Shown: piece after piece, positions 9,333 through 17,866 of the stretch
Layout of the letters: each line of letters opens with the position of its first letter
Position numbering within the stretch: position 1 is the first letter of the stretch
Assembly: GCF_013283645.1 (NCBI RefSeq)
Contig: NZ_JABEKV010000003.1
Location: 930,001 to 994,000 of the forward strand
Direction of reading: 5' to 3'
Length of the DNA stretch: 64,000 nucleotides
Origin: Sinorhizobium psoraleae
GTDB taxonomy: Bacteria > Pseudomonadota > Alphaproteobacteria > Rhizobiales > Rhizobiaceae
The notes under the pieces: generated by a model
The model's database searches: none
Seen by the model: only the letters and a program-made list of their open reading frames with translations
Told to the model about the DNA's origin: nothing
Program-made: the position numbers and the translations under genes

Positions 9333-9876
9333 GGCGGGGCTGATTTAATCCTGGAAAGATCCAACACTACTCATCGCCCTTTGTTCCGCGGCCATGCGAC
9401 AGGAACAGCATTTCCACGACCTGTGACAGCCACCCCCCCGCCCGGATGCGAAGCTTGGTCTGGAAGTCTGCTTTTCTTGGAACTGCTCCGGCGCCGACGA
9501 TCCGCTGCCGGACTCCCCACGGAGGCGCTTGGCTAAGCCGAAATTGTTAGATTCACGGCGGTTCGCATGAGGATAAACTAGCCCATTCGGGGACGTATTT
9601 CTTTGTTTCACTTGGTGTTAAATTGTTCGCTGCGGATTTTTCCATATTGCCGTTTCGTTCAATACTTTGTGATAGCTTTGCCAGTGTGCTTGTATCTAGG
9701 GCGAGGCACGTCAAAGACATAACGGAAGCTTTGAGACTAGGTGCAAGTCAAGCTCGATCGGCTCGCAATGCAGGCACTTTCTGGGCAAACGCTTGCTTTT
9801 ATTCTGTCGCGCCTGCGGTGGATGGGAGCCCGCTAATCTGACGGTTGGAGAAGATCGTGAAAACAAGGAGGGTGCA
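9333..9876. other. Long intergenic region between treY and the Asp-Gly repeat gene
   Basis: This 544-bp divergent spacer carries the treY promoter at its left end. Its right half is noticeably more AT-rich (about 9590-9760) and presumably contains the promoter and leader of the gene at 9877. I see no credible coding frame, tRNA or strong hairpin in it. A small RNA cannot be excluded by eye. Confidence 0.5.
9363..9387 (-). promoter_or_regulatory. EcfG/RpoE2-type general stress promoter of treY
   Basis: On the minus strand GGAAC (9387-9383) is followed by exactly 18 bases and TT (9364-9363). This fits the GGAAC-N18-TT consensus described for S. meliloti RpoE2. It lies about 30 bp before the treY start, the right position for a short leader. 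Trehalose synthesis is a usual target of this sigma factor in rhizobia, which supports the call. The motif is short, so a chance match is possible. Confidence 0.6.
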
Positions 9877-10239
9877 ATGAACAGGCTGAGACGCATTCTT
9901 ACTCTTTCGACGGCTCTGGCATTGGTGGCAACATTATCGATCCCATTTGCTACGGGAATCGCGATCGCCGATTACGCGGATGACGGTGGTGGCTACGGTG
10001 ACGGTGACGGCGGCGGCGATGGCGATGGCGATGGCGGCGGCGATGGCGATGGCGATGGCGATGGCGGCGGCGACGGGGATGGTGACGGCGATGGGGACGG
10101 CGACGGCGACGGCGATGGGGACGGCGACGGTGATGGTGGCGGCGGCGGCGGCCACGGCCCGCATGGCAACAACGGATACGGTAACGGCGGCGGTGACGGC
10201 GTTCCCGGCAATTCCGGCAAGACCGATGCTAATCGTTAA
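9877..10239 (+). CDS. Secreted Asp-Gly repeat protein, function unknown
   Basis: This 120-residue protein begins with a signal peptide: a basic MNRLRR start, a hydrophobic core around LSTALALVATLSIPFATGIAIA, and likely cleavage after AIA. The mature chain of ~88 residues is almost only Gly and Asp, in runs of the GD dipeptide broken by GG or GGG, about residues 38-90. It ends in a Gly/Asn tail that includes HGPHGNNGYGNGGG. The ATG at 9877 has an AAGGAGG ribosome site, so translation is credible even though the DNA is a near-hexameric tandem repeat (about 9990-10150). The charge pattern suggests an extracellular, disordered acidic polymer that could bind divalent cations such as calcium. It does not follow the nonapeptide spacing of RTX proteins. 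No function can be assigned. A strong hairpin follows the stop. Confidence 0.75.
   Translation: MNRLRRILTLSTALALVATLSIPFATGIAIADYADDGGGYGDGDGGGDGDGDGGGDGDGDGDGGGDGDGDGDGDGDGDGDGDGDGDGGGGGGHGPHGNNGYGNGGGDGVPGNSGKTDANR
9990..10150 (+). repeat. In-frame tandem hexamer repeat (GGCGAT-like)
   Basis: The coding strand is a degenerate tandem of six-base units of the type GGCGAT, GGCGAC or GGGGAC, with interspersed GGCGGC. It codes for Gly-Asp dipeptides. The unit length is a multiple of three, so gain or loss of copies by slippage would keep the frame. The low complexity also opens long spurious frames on both strands. Confidence 0.85.
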
Positions 10240-10253
10240 CATGTAGAATATGT

Positions 10254-10285
10254 GAGGGCGGCCGCCTTGCAGGAGAGCCGCCCTC
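10254..10285 (+). terminator. Hairpin after the Asp-Gly repeat gene
   Basis: The arms GAGGGCGGC (10254-10262) and GCCGCCCTC (10277-10285) are perfectly complementary around a 14-base loop. CTTGCGTTTT follows. It sits 14 bp after the stop codon and before the convergent LysR gene, so it probably ends transcription. Confidence 0.7.
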
Positions 10286-10399
10286 CTTGCGTTTTGGAAG
10301 CGAACGGGAAGCGGACGAGTACGAAGCGAATTATACCCGCTCCGGCCTTCCTGACATGCTTTGACCGTGGCTGAAGCGGGCGAGATGCGGTTAGGCACC

Positions 10400-11314
10400 T
10401 CAGGCGAGCATCTTGCCGATCAGTCTCTGACAGCGCTCGGCCATGAAGTCGATCATCAGCCGGACCTTCGGGTCCTGGAAGCGTTTGTGGGGATAGATCG
10501 CGGCAAGCTGCGCCCCCAGGGGCGGCGTATCCTGCAGGACGGGGATGAGCGAGCCCTCGTTGATGAACTGCTTCACCTCGAACAGCGGTTTGTTGATGAT
10601 GCCGTGGCCATCGAGCGCCCATTGGGTCAGCACGTCGCCGTCGTCTGAATCATAGGGGCCGGTTACCTCGAGCTTGCGCACACCGTCGGCCGTCTGCAAC
10701 GTCCAATAATATTCCTTTGAACCGGGATAGCGTAGCAGCAGACAATCGTGATGCTCGGTGATGAGGTCATCGGGCGTTGCAGGTATGCCGCGCTGCGCAA
10801 AATAGGCAGGCGCACCGCAGATCACCCGGTCGCAATTCATGATCCCGCGCATGCGCAGGTTCGAATCCTCGAGGATGCCGAGCTTGAACGCCACGTCCAC
10901 TCCTTCGCTTAAGATGTCGACGTTGTGGTCCGAGAGGCGAAGGCGCACCTCGATATCCGGGTACTTGTCGTGGAACTCCGGAATGCCGGAGGCAATCAGC
11001 CGGCGGCCGATCCCGAGCGGCGCCGTAATCCGAAGCGCACCCTTGGGATTGCGCGAAAGATCGGCGATCGCGCTTTCGGCTTCGTTCACCGCTTCGAGAA
11101 TTTTGACGGCGCCGTCGTAGAAGACACGGCCGTGCTCGGTGGGTGTCAGCTTGCGGGTCGTGCGGTTGAAAAGGCGAACGCCCATATGCCGCTCCAACTC
11201 CTTGATGCGGTTGCTGGCAACCGCAGGCGTCACGCGCTGGTCGCGTCCTGCCGCCGACAGCGTTCCGAGTTCTACGACACGCACGAAAACGCGCACATTA
11301 TCGAGATAAGACAT
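10400..11314 (-). CDS. LysR-family transcriptional regulator
   Basis: This 304-residue regulator has an N-terminal winged helix (FVRVVELGTLSAAGRDQRVTP, then VASNRIKELERHMGVRLFNR at ~33) and a C-terminal effector domain of the CrgA-like PBP2 type from ~90. It is divergent from puuD-guaD across 241 bp, the classic arrangement for a LysR regulator and its target, so control of urate or guanine breakdown is plausible. The effector is unknown; urate or another purine is an inference from position only. The start at 11314 has GGGAGG directly before it. Confidence 0.9.
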   Translation of the reverse strand: MSYLDNVRVFVRVVELGTLSAAGRDQRVTPAVASNRIKELERHMGVRLFNRTTRKLTPTEHGRVFYDGAVKILEAVNEAESAIADLSRNPKGALRITAPLGIGRRLIASGIPEFHDKYPDIEVRLRLSDHNVDILSEGVDVAFKLGILEDSNLRMRGIMNCDRVICGAPAYFAQRGIPATPDDLITEHHDCLLLRYPGSKEYYWTLQTADGVRKLEVTGPYDSDDGDVLTQWALDGHGIINKPLFEVKQFINEGSLIPVLQDTPPLGAQLAAIYPHKRFQDPKVRLMIDFMAERCQRLIGKMLA

Positions 11315-11555
11315 GCCTCCCGCCTATGCTCCTCCAATGCCGACCGGTGCGTTTCAGCGCACTAAAGGTCGTTTTAACACTTTGAATTTCTGCATAGTTT
11401 TATTCCCAAATCGACTCCGAATTGACGAGCCATGCAGTAAAGCATCCGCGCTCCTTCGATTTTATAGTTTTTTTTGAAAGAGTTGGTGGTCGCGCGGCGT
11501 TCTCCCCTGCCCAAGCAATGACACATAATGCCGCCCAGAAAAATGGGAGAGCTGC

Positions 11556-12794
11556 ATGTATGAATTTGCCATTGCCTGGGACTGGCTGACATTTGCCGTG
11601 AGATGGCTGCATGTCATCACCGGCATCGCCTGGATCGGTTCGTCCTTTTATTTCGTTGCGCTTGATCTGGGCCTGAGGCAGCGGGAGGATCTGCCGGTCG
11701 GCGCCTATGGCGAGGAATGGCAGGTTCACGGCGGCGGCTTCTATCACATCCAGAAATACCTGGTTGCGCCGGAAAACATGCCCGAGCATCTGATCTGGTT
11801 CAAATGGGAGTCCTACGTCACCTGGCTTTCCGGCTTCGGCATGCTGGCGCTCGTCTATTATGCCGGCGCCGACCTCTACCTGATCGATCCGAACGTGCTC
11901 GACGTTTCAAAGCCGGCAGCGATCGCCATTTCGCTCGCCTCGCTTGCCTTCGGCTGGCTCGCCTATGACACGGTCTGCCGCTCGCCGCTCGGCAACGACA
12001 ACACCCGGCTGATGGTACTGCTCTATTTCGTGCTCGTTGCCGTCGCCTGGGGCTACACCCAGCTCTTCACCGGCCGCGCCGCCTACCTGCATCTCGGCGC
12101 CTTCACGGCGACCATCATGTCGGCTAACGTGTTCTTCATCATCATTCCTAACCAGAAGAAGGTCGTTGCCGACCTGATCGCCGGGCGGACGCCTGACCCG
12201 AAGCTCGGCAAGCAGGCAAAGCAGCGCTCGACCCACAACAACTATCTAACGCTGCCCGTCCTGTTCCTGATGCTGTCGAACCACTATCCGCTGGCCTTCG
12301 GCACTCAGTACAACTGGATCATCGCCTCGCTCGTCTTCCTCATGGGGGTCACGATCCGCCACTGGTTCAACACCCGGCACGCCCGCAAGGGCAGCCCGAG
12401 TTGGACATGGCTTGTCACCACGCTGCTCTTTATCGTCATCATGTGGCTTTCAACGGTGCCCAAGGTTCTTTCGGAGGGTGGTGAGGCCAGGGCCTCGACA
12501 GCCGAAGAGACCGTGGTCGCGTCGGCTGACTTCGAAAAGGTGCGCGATACCGTGCTCGGCCGCTGTTCAATGTGCCATGCCAAGGAGCCTGGCTGGGAGG
12601 GGCTGATCGTGCCGCCGAAGGGCGTCGTCCTCGAGAACGACGGCGACATCGTCGCGCATGCCCGCGAGATCTATCTTCAAGCCGGGCGTTCGCACGCCAT
12701 GCCGCCTGCCAATGTCACCGGCGTTACCGATGAGGAACGCCGCCTGCTGGTCTCCTGGTACGAGACGGCAGTGGAGGAAGGAAAGATTCAATGA
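11556..12794 (+). CDS. puuD: Membrane urate oxidase (urate hydroxylase) PuuD with cytochrome c domain
   Basis: This 412-residue inner-membrane enzyme oxidises urate to 5-hydroxyisourate. The N-terminal ~310 residues (DUF989) are a bundle of several hydrophobic segments, beginning FAVRWLHVITGIAWIGSSF. The C-terminal ~95 residues are a class I cytochrome c with the haem motif CSMCH (~333) and a later Met in HAMPP. The electrons are therefore probably passed to a terminal oxidase rather than to oxygen directly, unlike soluble uricase. The ATG at 11556 has a GGGAGAG site. Its stop overlaps the guaD start by 4 bp, so the two are translationally coupled. Confidence 0.94.
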   Translation: MYEFAIAWDWLTFAVRWLHVITGIAWIGSSFYFVALDLGLRQREDLPVGAYGEEWQVHGGGFYHIQKYLVAPENMPEHLIWFKWESYVTWLSGFGMLALVYYAGADLYLIDPNVLDVSKPAAIAISLASLAFGWLAYDTVCRSPLGNDNTRLMVLLYFVLVAVAWGYTQLFTGRAAYLHLGAFTATIMSANVFFIIIPNQKKVVADLIAGRTPDPKLGKQAKQRSTHNNYLTLPVLFLMLSNHYPLAFGTQYNWIIASLVFLMGVTIRHWFNTRHARKGSPSWTWLVTTLLFIVIMWLSTVPKVLSEGGEARASTAEETVVASADFEKVRDTVLGRCSMCHAKEPGWEGLIVPPKGVVLENDGDIVAHAREIYLQAGRSHAMPPANVTGVTDEERRLLVSWYETAVEEGKIQ

Positions 12795-14140
12795 ATGAGT
12801 TGCTGATCCGCGGCCGGGTGTTGACCTTCGTCAAGGAACCCGAGGGTATCGACGACAACGCCTCCTATCGTTTTTTCGGGGACGGCGCCGTGCTGGTCCG
12901 GAACGGCAAGGTAGCAGGTATCGGTGCTCATGCTGATGTCGCGAAGCAGGCCCGCGAGGGGGTGAAGGTCGCCGATCATCGTCCCAATCTCGTGCTGCCC
13001 GGTCTCATCGATACGCATCTGCACTTTCCGCAGACGCAGGCGATCGCCTCCTATGGCGCGCAGCTTCTGGAGTGGCTGAACACCTATATCTTCGTCGAAG
13101 AGCAGAAGTTCAAAGCGCCTGAGCACGCCGCGTTCGTGGCTGGCCGTTTCATGGACGAATTGCTCGCCAACGGCACCACGACGGCGGTCGCCTATTGCTC
13201 CGTGCATCCGGAGAGCGTCGACGCCTTCTTCGCGGCAGCCGAGGCGCGTAACATGCTGATGGTCGGCGGCAAGGTGATGATGGACCGCAACGCACCGGAC
13301 GCACTGCGCGACACACCGCAAAAGGGCTATGACGAGACGAAGCATCTGATCGGCAAATGGCACCGCCGCGGTCGCGCGCATTACGCGATCAGCCCGCGTT
13401 TCGCCATCACCTCGACGCCCGAACAGATGGAAATGAGCCGGGCGCTCGTGGCGGAACATCCAGACTGCTACGTCCAGACCCACCTTTCAGAAAACAAGGA
13501 CGAGATCGTCTTCGCGACTTCGCTCTATCCGGAGGCGAAGGACTACACGGATATCTATGCGCGCTATGATCTTCTCGGTCGCCGGACGCTGCTCGGTCAT
13601 TGCATCTATTTGAGCGATCGCGAAATATCGGTGCTGGCAGAGACCGGAGCGGTCGGCGTGTTCTGCCCGACGTCCAATCTCTTCCTCGGCAGCGGACTGT
13701 TTGACCGCGATCGCTTCGACCGACTCGGCGCCCGCCATTCGGTCGCGACCGATGTCGGCGCCGGAACGAGCTTCTCGATGCTGGAGACCATGGACGAGGC
13801 CTACAAAGTGCTGCACCTCCAGGGCCAGCGGCTTTCGCCGCTCAACTCGTTCTACATGATGACCCTGGGTAACGCCCGCGCGCTCGAACTCGAACATTCG
13901 ATCGGTTCGCTTCATGTCGGCGCGGACGCCGATATAGTCGTTCTCGACAGCCGCGCGAAGCCGGCGATGGAACTGCGTATGCAGGTGGCATCGTCATTGC
14001 TCGAGGAGCTTTTCATCCTGCAGACGATGGGCGACGACCGCTCGGTGGCGGAAGTCTATGTCGCGGGCAGACCGATGAAGCGCACCGCGCGAAGCACGCC
14101 CGTGACCGCGCTTTCGGCAAGAACGGTTGAAACGGCCTAA
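12791..14140 (+). CDS. guaD: Guanine deaminase
   Basis: This 449-residue amidohydrolase deaminates guanine to xanthine, which feeds xanthine dehydrogenase. The metal site is visible as PGLIDTHLHFPQTQ (~76), YVQTHLSENKDE (~227), LLGHCIYLSD (~263) and the catalytic-type Asp in SVATDVGAGTSFSM (~317). Length and motifs match bacterial GuaD. The start codon overlaps the puuD stop (ATGA). It converges on the IclR gene, with a strong palindromic hairpin between them. Confidence 0.95.
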   Translation: MNELLIRGRVLTFVKEPEGIDDNASYRFFGDGAVLVRNGKVAGIGAHADVAKQAREGVKVADHRPNLVLPGLIDTHLHFPQTQAIASYGAQLLEWLNTYIFVEEQKFKAPEHAAFVAGRFMDELLANGTTTAVAYCSVHPESVDAFFAAAEARNMLMVGGKVMMDRNAPDALRDTPQKGYDETKHLIGKWHRRGRAHYAISPRFAITSTPEQMEMSRALVAEHPDCYVQTHLSENKDEIVFATSLYPEAKDYTDIYARYDLLGRRTLLGHCIYLSDREISVLAETGAVGVFCPTSNLFLGSGLFDRDRFDRLGARHSVATDVGAGTSFSMLETMDEAYKVLHLQGQRLSPLNSFYMMTLGNARALELEHSIGSLHVGADADIVVLDSRAKPAMELRMQVASSLLEELFILQTMGDDRSVAEVYVAGRPMKRTARSTPVTALSARTVETA

Positions 14141-14163
14141 TCTCGCATGCTCAAAACGACCGC

Positions 14164-14192
14164 GCCGGCCGGGACCCCATGTTCCGGCCGGC
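14164..14192. terminator. Bidirectional hairpin between guaD and the IclR gene
   Basis: The perfect arms GCCGGCCGG (14164-14172) and CCGGCCGGC (14184-14192) lie 23 bp after guaD and touch the stop codon of the convergent IclR gene. There is no clear T-run. Confidence 0.55.
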
Positions 14193-15013
14193 TACAGTTC
14201 TTCCGGCCGCCTACCACCCATCGCACGCGTCAACGCGTCGGCGGTTTCTCTGACCATTGGTCCAAGGGTGGCGAGCTTTTCGTCGGTTACCCGGACCGAG
14301 GGGCCGGAGATCGATATGCCGGCGATCGTCTCGCCATATTCGTTGAAGATCGGTGCCGCGACGCAGCGCATGCCAAGCGTATGTTCCTCATCGTCAATCG
14401 ACCAGCCGCGCAGCCGTATTTCCTGAATGTCCCGCAACAGGCCGGGCAGCGTATCGCGTGTCTTTTCCGTAAAATGCGTGAGCGTTCGGCCTGACATCAA
14501 CTGGCCGATATCCTTGTCGGACCACGTCGACAGGATTGCCTTGCCGATGCCCGAAGCGTGGACCGGACCACGCCGTCCCGGCCGGAAGAAAGCCCGCATC
14601 GGTGCATGGCTTTCGACCTGGGAGATGAAAACGACATCGCCGCCTTCCTCGATACCGATATTGGCTGTCTCGCCGCTGGCCTCCATCAACTGCTTCAGGA
14701 ACGGGCGGCTGATCGTCCCGAGCTTGCGGAAGCGCAGAAAGGCATTGCCGATTTCGAAGGCCTTGAGGCCGATGGTCCAGACACCCGTATCGCTGTCGCT
14801 CATGACCATGCCGTGGGAGGCAAGCGAGGTAAGCAGCCGGTGCACGGTCGAGGGCGCCATGCCGGTGCGCTCCGAAAGCGAGGTCAGCGTCGAGTCGTCG
14901 TTTTCGGCAACGATCGCCAGGAGCGCCAGGCTGCGATCCAGCACTTGCACGGAGGAAGGCGCGGCATTCTCTCCGGCCTTGCGACCGCGCTTTCCCTTGC
15001 CTGTCGCCTCCAT
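14192..15013 (-). CDS. IclR-family regulator of the glyoxylate branch
   Basis: This 273-residue regulator has an N-terminal winged helix after a basic tail, with SLSERTGMAPSTVHRLLTSL at ~46. The IclR effector domain follows from ~95, with VVFISQVESHAPMRAFFRPG and GRRGPVHASGIGKAILS. It is divergent from gcl-hyi-glxR-ttuD across 173 bp. That gap holds a 14/15 match to the E. coli IclR consensus box. By analogy with AllR and IclR it probably responds to glyoxylate or a related small acid. GGAGAATGG precedes the ATG at 15013. Confidence 0.92.
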   Translation of the reverse strand: MEATGKGKRGRKAGENAAPSSVQVLDRSLALLAIVAENDDSTLTSLSERTGMAPSTVHRLLTSLASHGMVMSDSDTGVWTIGLKAFEIGNAFLRFRKLGTISRPFLKQLMEASGETANIGIEEGGDVVFISQVESHAPMRAFFRPGRRGPVHASGIGKAILSTWSDKDIGQLMSGRTLTHFTEKTRDTLPGLLRDIQEIRLRGWSIDDEEHTLGMRCVAAPIFNEYGETIAGISISGPSVRVTDEKLATLGPMVRETADALTRAMGGRRPEEL

Positions 15014-15100
15014 GAACCATTCTCCAAATCAGTTGCTTTCGGTCCATCTTCCTCTACCGCGATTGCTTTCGATTTTCTCCTTTTTGTTGAAAATGTTTAT

Positions 15101-15126
15101 TTCCATATAATGGAAGTCATTTCCAT
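15101..15126. promoter_or_regulatory. Overlapping IclR-type operator boxes
   Basis: TGGAAGTCATTTCCA (15111-15125) matches the E. coli IclR consensus TGGAAATNATTTCCA at all but one position. A second inverted pair, TTCCAT-ATA-ATGGAA (15101-15115), shares its right arm, giving three half-sites in 26 bp. The site lies midway between the divergent IclR gene and gcl, ~60 bp before gcl, which fits autoregulation and control of gcl. Confidence 0.7.
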
Positions 15127-15186
15127 TTTTATGTTGATGAAATCGGCAAATGGATTATCGTCCTATCTCAAACAGGAGGAGTTCCC

Positions 15187-16971
15187 ATGGCCAAGATGCG
15201 TGCTGTCGACGCGGCGGTTTATGTTCTGGAGAAAGAAGGGATCGATTGCGCCTTCGGTGTTCCGGGTGCCGCCATCAACCCGTTCTATTCGGCCTTGAAG
15301 GCCCGCGGGTCGATCCGTCACATTCTCGCCCGTCACGTGGAAGGCGCCTCGCATATGGCGGAAGGCTATACGCGCGCCAGACACGGCAACATCGGCGTCT
15401 GCATCGGAACCTCGGGGCCGGCGGGCACGGACATGATCACCGGCCTCTATTCGGCCTCTGCCGACTCGATCCCGATCCTCTGCATCACCGGTCAGGCGCC
15501 GCGCGCCCGCCTCGACAAGGAGGATTTCCAAGCCGTCGACATCGCTTCGATCGCCGGGCCCGTCACGAAATCGGCGGTTACGGTCATGGAACCGGCCCTG
15601 GTTCCGTTCGTGTTCCAGAAGGCGTTCCACCTGATGCGCTCCGGCCGACCGGGTCCGGTTCTCATCGACCTGCCGGTCGACGTTCAACTCGCCGAGATCG
15701 AGTTCGACCCGGAAACCTATTCGCCACTGGAGCCCTATAAGCCATCGGCCACCCGCGCGCAGGCCGAGAAGGCGATCGCGATGCTGAACGAGGCGGAGCG
15801 GCCGCTGATCGTCGCGGGTGGCGGCATCATCAATGCCGACGCCTCGGATCTTCTCGTCGAGTTCGCCGAGATCACCGGCATTCCGGTCATTCCGACATTG
15901 ATGGGCTGGGGAACCATTCCGGACGACCACCCGCTGATGGCCGGCATGTGCGGACTGCAGACCTCGCACCGCTACGGCAACGCGACGTTGCTCGCCTCCG
16001 ATTTCGTGCTCGGCGTCGGCAATCGCTGGGCCAACCGCCACACCGGCAACATTCCGACCTATACGGAAGGACGCAAGTTCATCCATGTCGATATCGAACC
16101 GACCCAGATCGGCCGCGTCTTTGCCCCGGATTTCGGCATCGTTTCGGATGCGGGTGCCGCGCTCAAGCTTTTCCTCGACGTTGCGACGGAATGGAAGACC
16201 GCCGGCAAATTGCGCGATTGGTCGGATTGGGCGGAAGAGTGCCGCGAGCGCAGGCGCACGATGCTGCGAAAGACCCACTTTGACCAGACGCCGCTGAAAC
16301 CTCAGAGGGTCTACGAGGAAATGAACAGGGCCTTCGGCCGCGACACCTGCTACGTCTCGACGATCGGTTTGAGCCAGATCGCCGGCGCGCAGTTCCTGCA
16401 TGTCTACAAGCCGCGCAACTGGATCAATTGCGGCCAGGCCGGCCCGCTCGGCTGGACGCTGCCCGCGGCGCTCGGCGTCAGGGCCGCCGATCCCGACCGG
16501 CCGATCGTCGCTCTTTCCGGCGACTATGATTTCCAGTTCCTGATCGAGGAGCTGGCCGTCGGGGCGCAACACAAGCTGCCCTATCTTCATGTGGTCGTGA
16601 ACAATTCCTATCTCGGCCTCATCCGCCAGGCGCAGCGCGGCTTCAACATGGATTTCGAGGTGAGCCTCGCCTTCGACAACATCAATGCCGACGGCGATGC
16701 GGAGAAAGGCTACGGCGTCGACCATGTCGCGGTCGCCGAAGGCCTCGGCTGCAAGGCGATCCGGGTCCGCAGCCCCAATGAATTCGCCGAAGCTTTCGAT
16801 CGGGCGCGCGCGCTGATGGACGAGCACCGGGTCCCTGTTGTCATCGAGTTCATCCTCGAGCGCGTGACGAACATCGCCATGGGCGCCGACATCAACGCTG
16901 TCGTCGAGTTCGAGGAACTCGCCGCGCGCGGTGAGGATGTGCCGACGGCGATCGTCGCCCTTCTCGACTGA
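15187..16971 (+). CDS. gcl: Glyoxylate carboligase (tartronate-semialdehyde synthase)
   Basis: This 594-residue thiamine-diphosphate enzyme joins two glyoxylates to tartronate semialdehyde and CO2. It has the three-domain layout of the acetohydroxyacid synthase family, with the [15 protein letters not shown] cofactor region at ~445. At the position where almost all ThDP enzymes have a catalytic Glu, this protein has Val, in [13 protein letters not shown] (~50). This is the known hallmark of glyoxylate carboligase. The ATG at 15187 follows AGGAGG. It is the first gene of gcl-hyi-glxR-ttuD, downstream of the IclR boxes. Confidence 0.96.
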   Translation: MAKMRAVDAAVYVLEKEGIDCAFGVPGAAINPFYSALKARGSIRHILARHVEGASHMAEGYTRARHGNIGVCIGTSGPAGTDMITGLYSASADSIPILCITGQAPRARLDKEDFQAVDIASIAGPVTKSAVTVMEPALVPFVFQKAFHLMRSGRPGPVLIDLPVDVQLAEIEFDPETYSPLEPYKPSATRAQAEKAIAMLNEAERPLIVAGGGIINADASDLLVEFAEITGIPVIPTLMGWGTIPDDHPLMAGMCGLQTSHRYGNATLLASDFVLGVGNRWANRHTGNIPTYTEGRKFIHVDIEPTQIGRVFAPDFGIVSDAGAALKLFLDVATEWKTAGKLRDWSDWAEECRERRRTMLRKTHFDQTPLKPQRVYEEMNRAFGRDTCYVSTIGLSQIAGAQFLHVYKPRNWINCGQAGPLGWTLPAALGVRAADPDRPIVALSGDYDFQFLIEELAVGAQHKLPYLHVVVNNSYLGLIRQAQRGFNMDFEVSLAFDNINADGDAEKGYGVDHVAVAEGLGCKAIRVRSPNEFAEAFDRARALMDEHRVPVVIEFILERVTNIAMGADINAVVEFEELAARGEDVPTAIVALLD

Positions 16972-17051
16972 AAATCATCAGGGCGGGACAAGGAGAAGTG
17001 TGTGCGGGTTTTCGCCCGCGTCCCGCTCCAACTTCCAGGAGGAGTAATCGC

Positions 17052-17861
17052 ATGCCGAGATTCGCTGCGAACCTGACCATGCTGTTCAACGAGGCGCCGT
17101 TCCTCGACCGCTTTTCGCTTGCCGCCAAGGCGGGCTTCGAAGGGGTTGAATATCTCTTCCCCTATGAATTCGAGAAAATGGCGCTGCGCGCCGCGCTCGA
17201 CCGCAACGGCCTGACCCAGGTTCTGCACAACCTGCCTGCCGGCGACTGGGCCTGCGGCGAGCGCGGCATCGCTATCCTTCCCGATCGCATCGACGAATTC
17301 CGCAAGGGTGTTGCAAGTGCTATCGACTACGCGACCGCGCTCGATTGCAAACAGGTCAATTGCCTCGTGGGGATCGCGCCGGACGGCGTTTCCGATACGA
17401 TCCTGCGCACGACGCTTGTCGCGAACCTGCGACTGGCGGCAACCGAGCTCGGCAAGCACGGCATCCGCCTCTTGATCGAACCGATCAACCGCTTCGACAT
17501 TCCGGGCTTCTATCTCAATACGGTCGAGCAGGCGGCCTCGATCATCGACGAGGTCGGCAGCGATAATCTCTTCGTCCAGTACGACCTTTACCACCAGCAG
17601 CGCACGCAAGGGGAGCTGATCGGCACCTACAGGCGCTTCGCCGACCGGATCGCTCACGTCCAGCTTGCCGACAATCCAGGCCGCAACGAACCGGGCACGG
17701 GCGAGATCAACTACCCCCATGTCTTCGATGCGCTGGAAGCGGCGGGTTACGACGGCTGGATCGGTTGCGAATACAAGCCGTTGACAACGACGGCCGAGGG
17801 GCTGGGCTGGCTTGGCGCCGAGCGCAAGCAATCCGCAGACATCATCAAAATCAGGAGCTAA
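17052..17861 (+). CDS. hyi: Hydroxypyruvate isomerase
   Basis: This 269-residue TIM-barrel enzyme interconverts hydroxypyruvate and tartronate semialdehyde. Typical motifs are MPRFAANLTMLFNE at the start, FEGVEYLFPYE (~32), LLIEPINRFDIPGFYLN (~140), QYDLYHQQRTQGEL (~177) and GCEYKP near the end, which include the conserved metal-binding Glu residues. The ATG at 17052 has a GGAGGAG site; an upstream in-frame start at 16998 looks less likely. It is 80 bp after gcl and 5 bp before glxR. Confidence 0.94.
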   Translation: MPRFAANLTMLFNEAPFLDRFSLAAKAGFEGVEYLFPYEFEKMALRAALDRNGLTQVLHNLPAGDWACGERGIAILPDRIDEFRKGVASAIDYATALDCKQVNCLVGIAPDGVSDTILRTTLVANLRLAATELGKHGIRLLIEPINRFDIPGFYLNTVEQAASIIDEVGSDNLFVQYDLYHQQRTQGELIGTYRRFADRIAHVQLADNPGRNEPGTGEINYPHVFDALEAAGYDGWIGCEYKPLTTTAEGLGWLGAERKQSADIIKIRS

Positions 17862-17866
17862 GCACG

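Noticed and set aside
9993..10220. Pro-Ser repeat frame on the minus strand of the Asp-Gly gene
   Set aside because: It is a by-product of the hexamer repeat. It has no signal peptide or ribosome site, while the plus strand has both.
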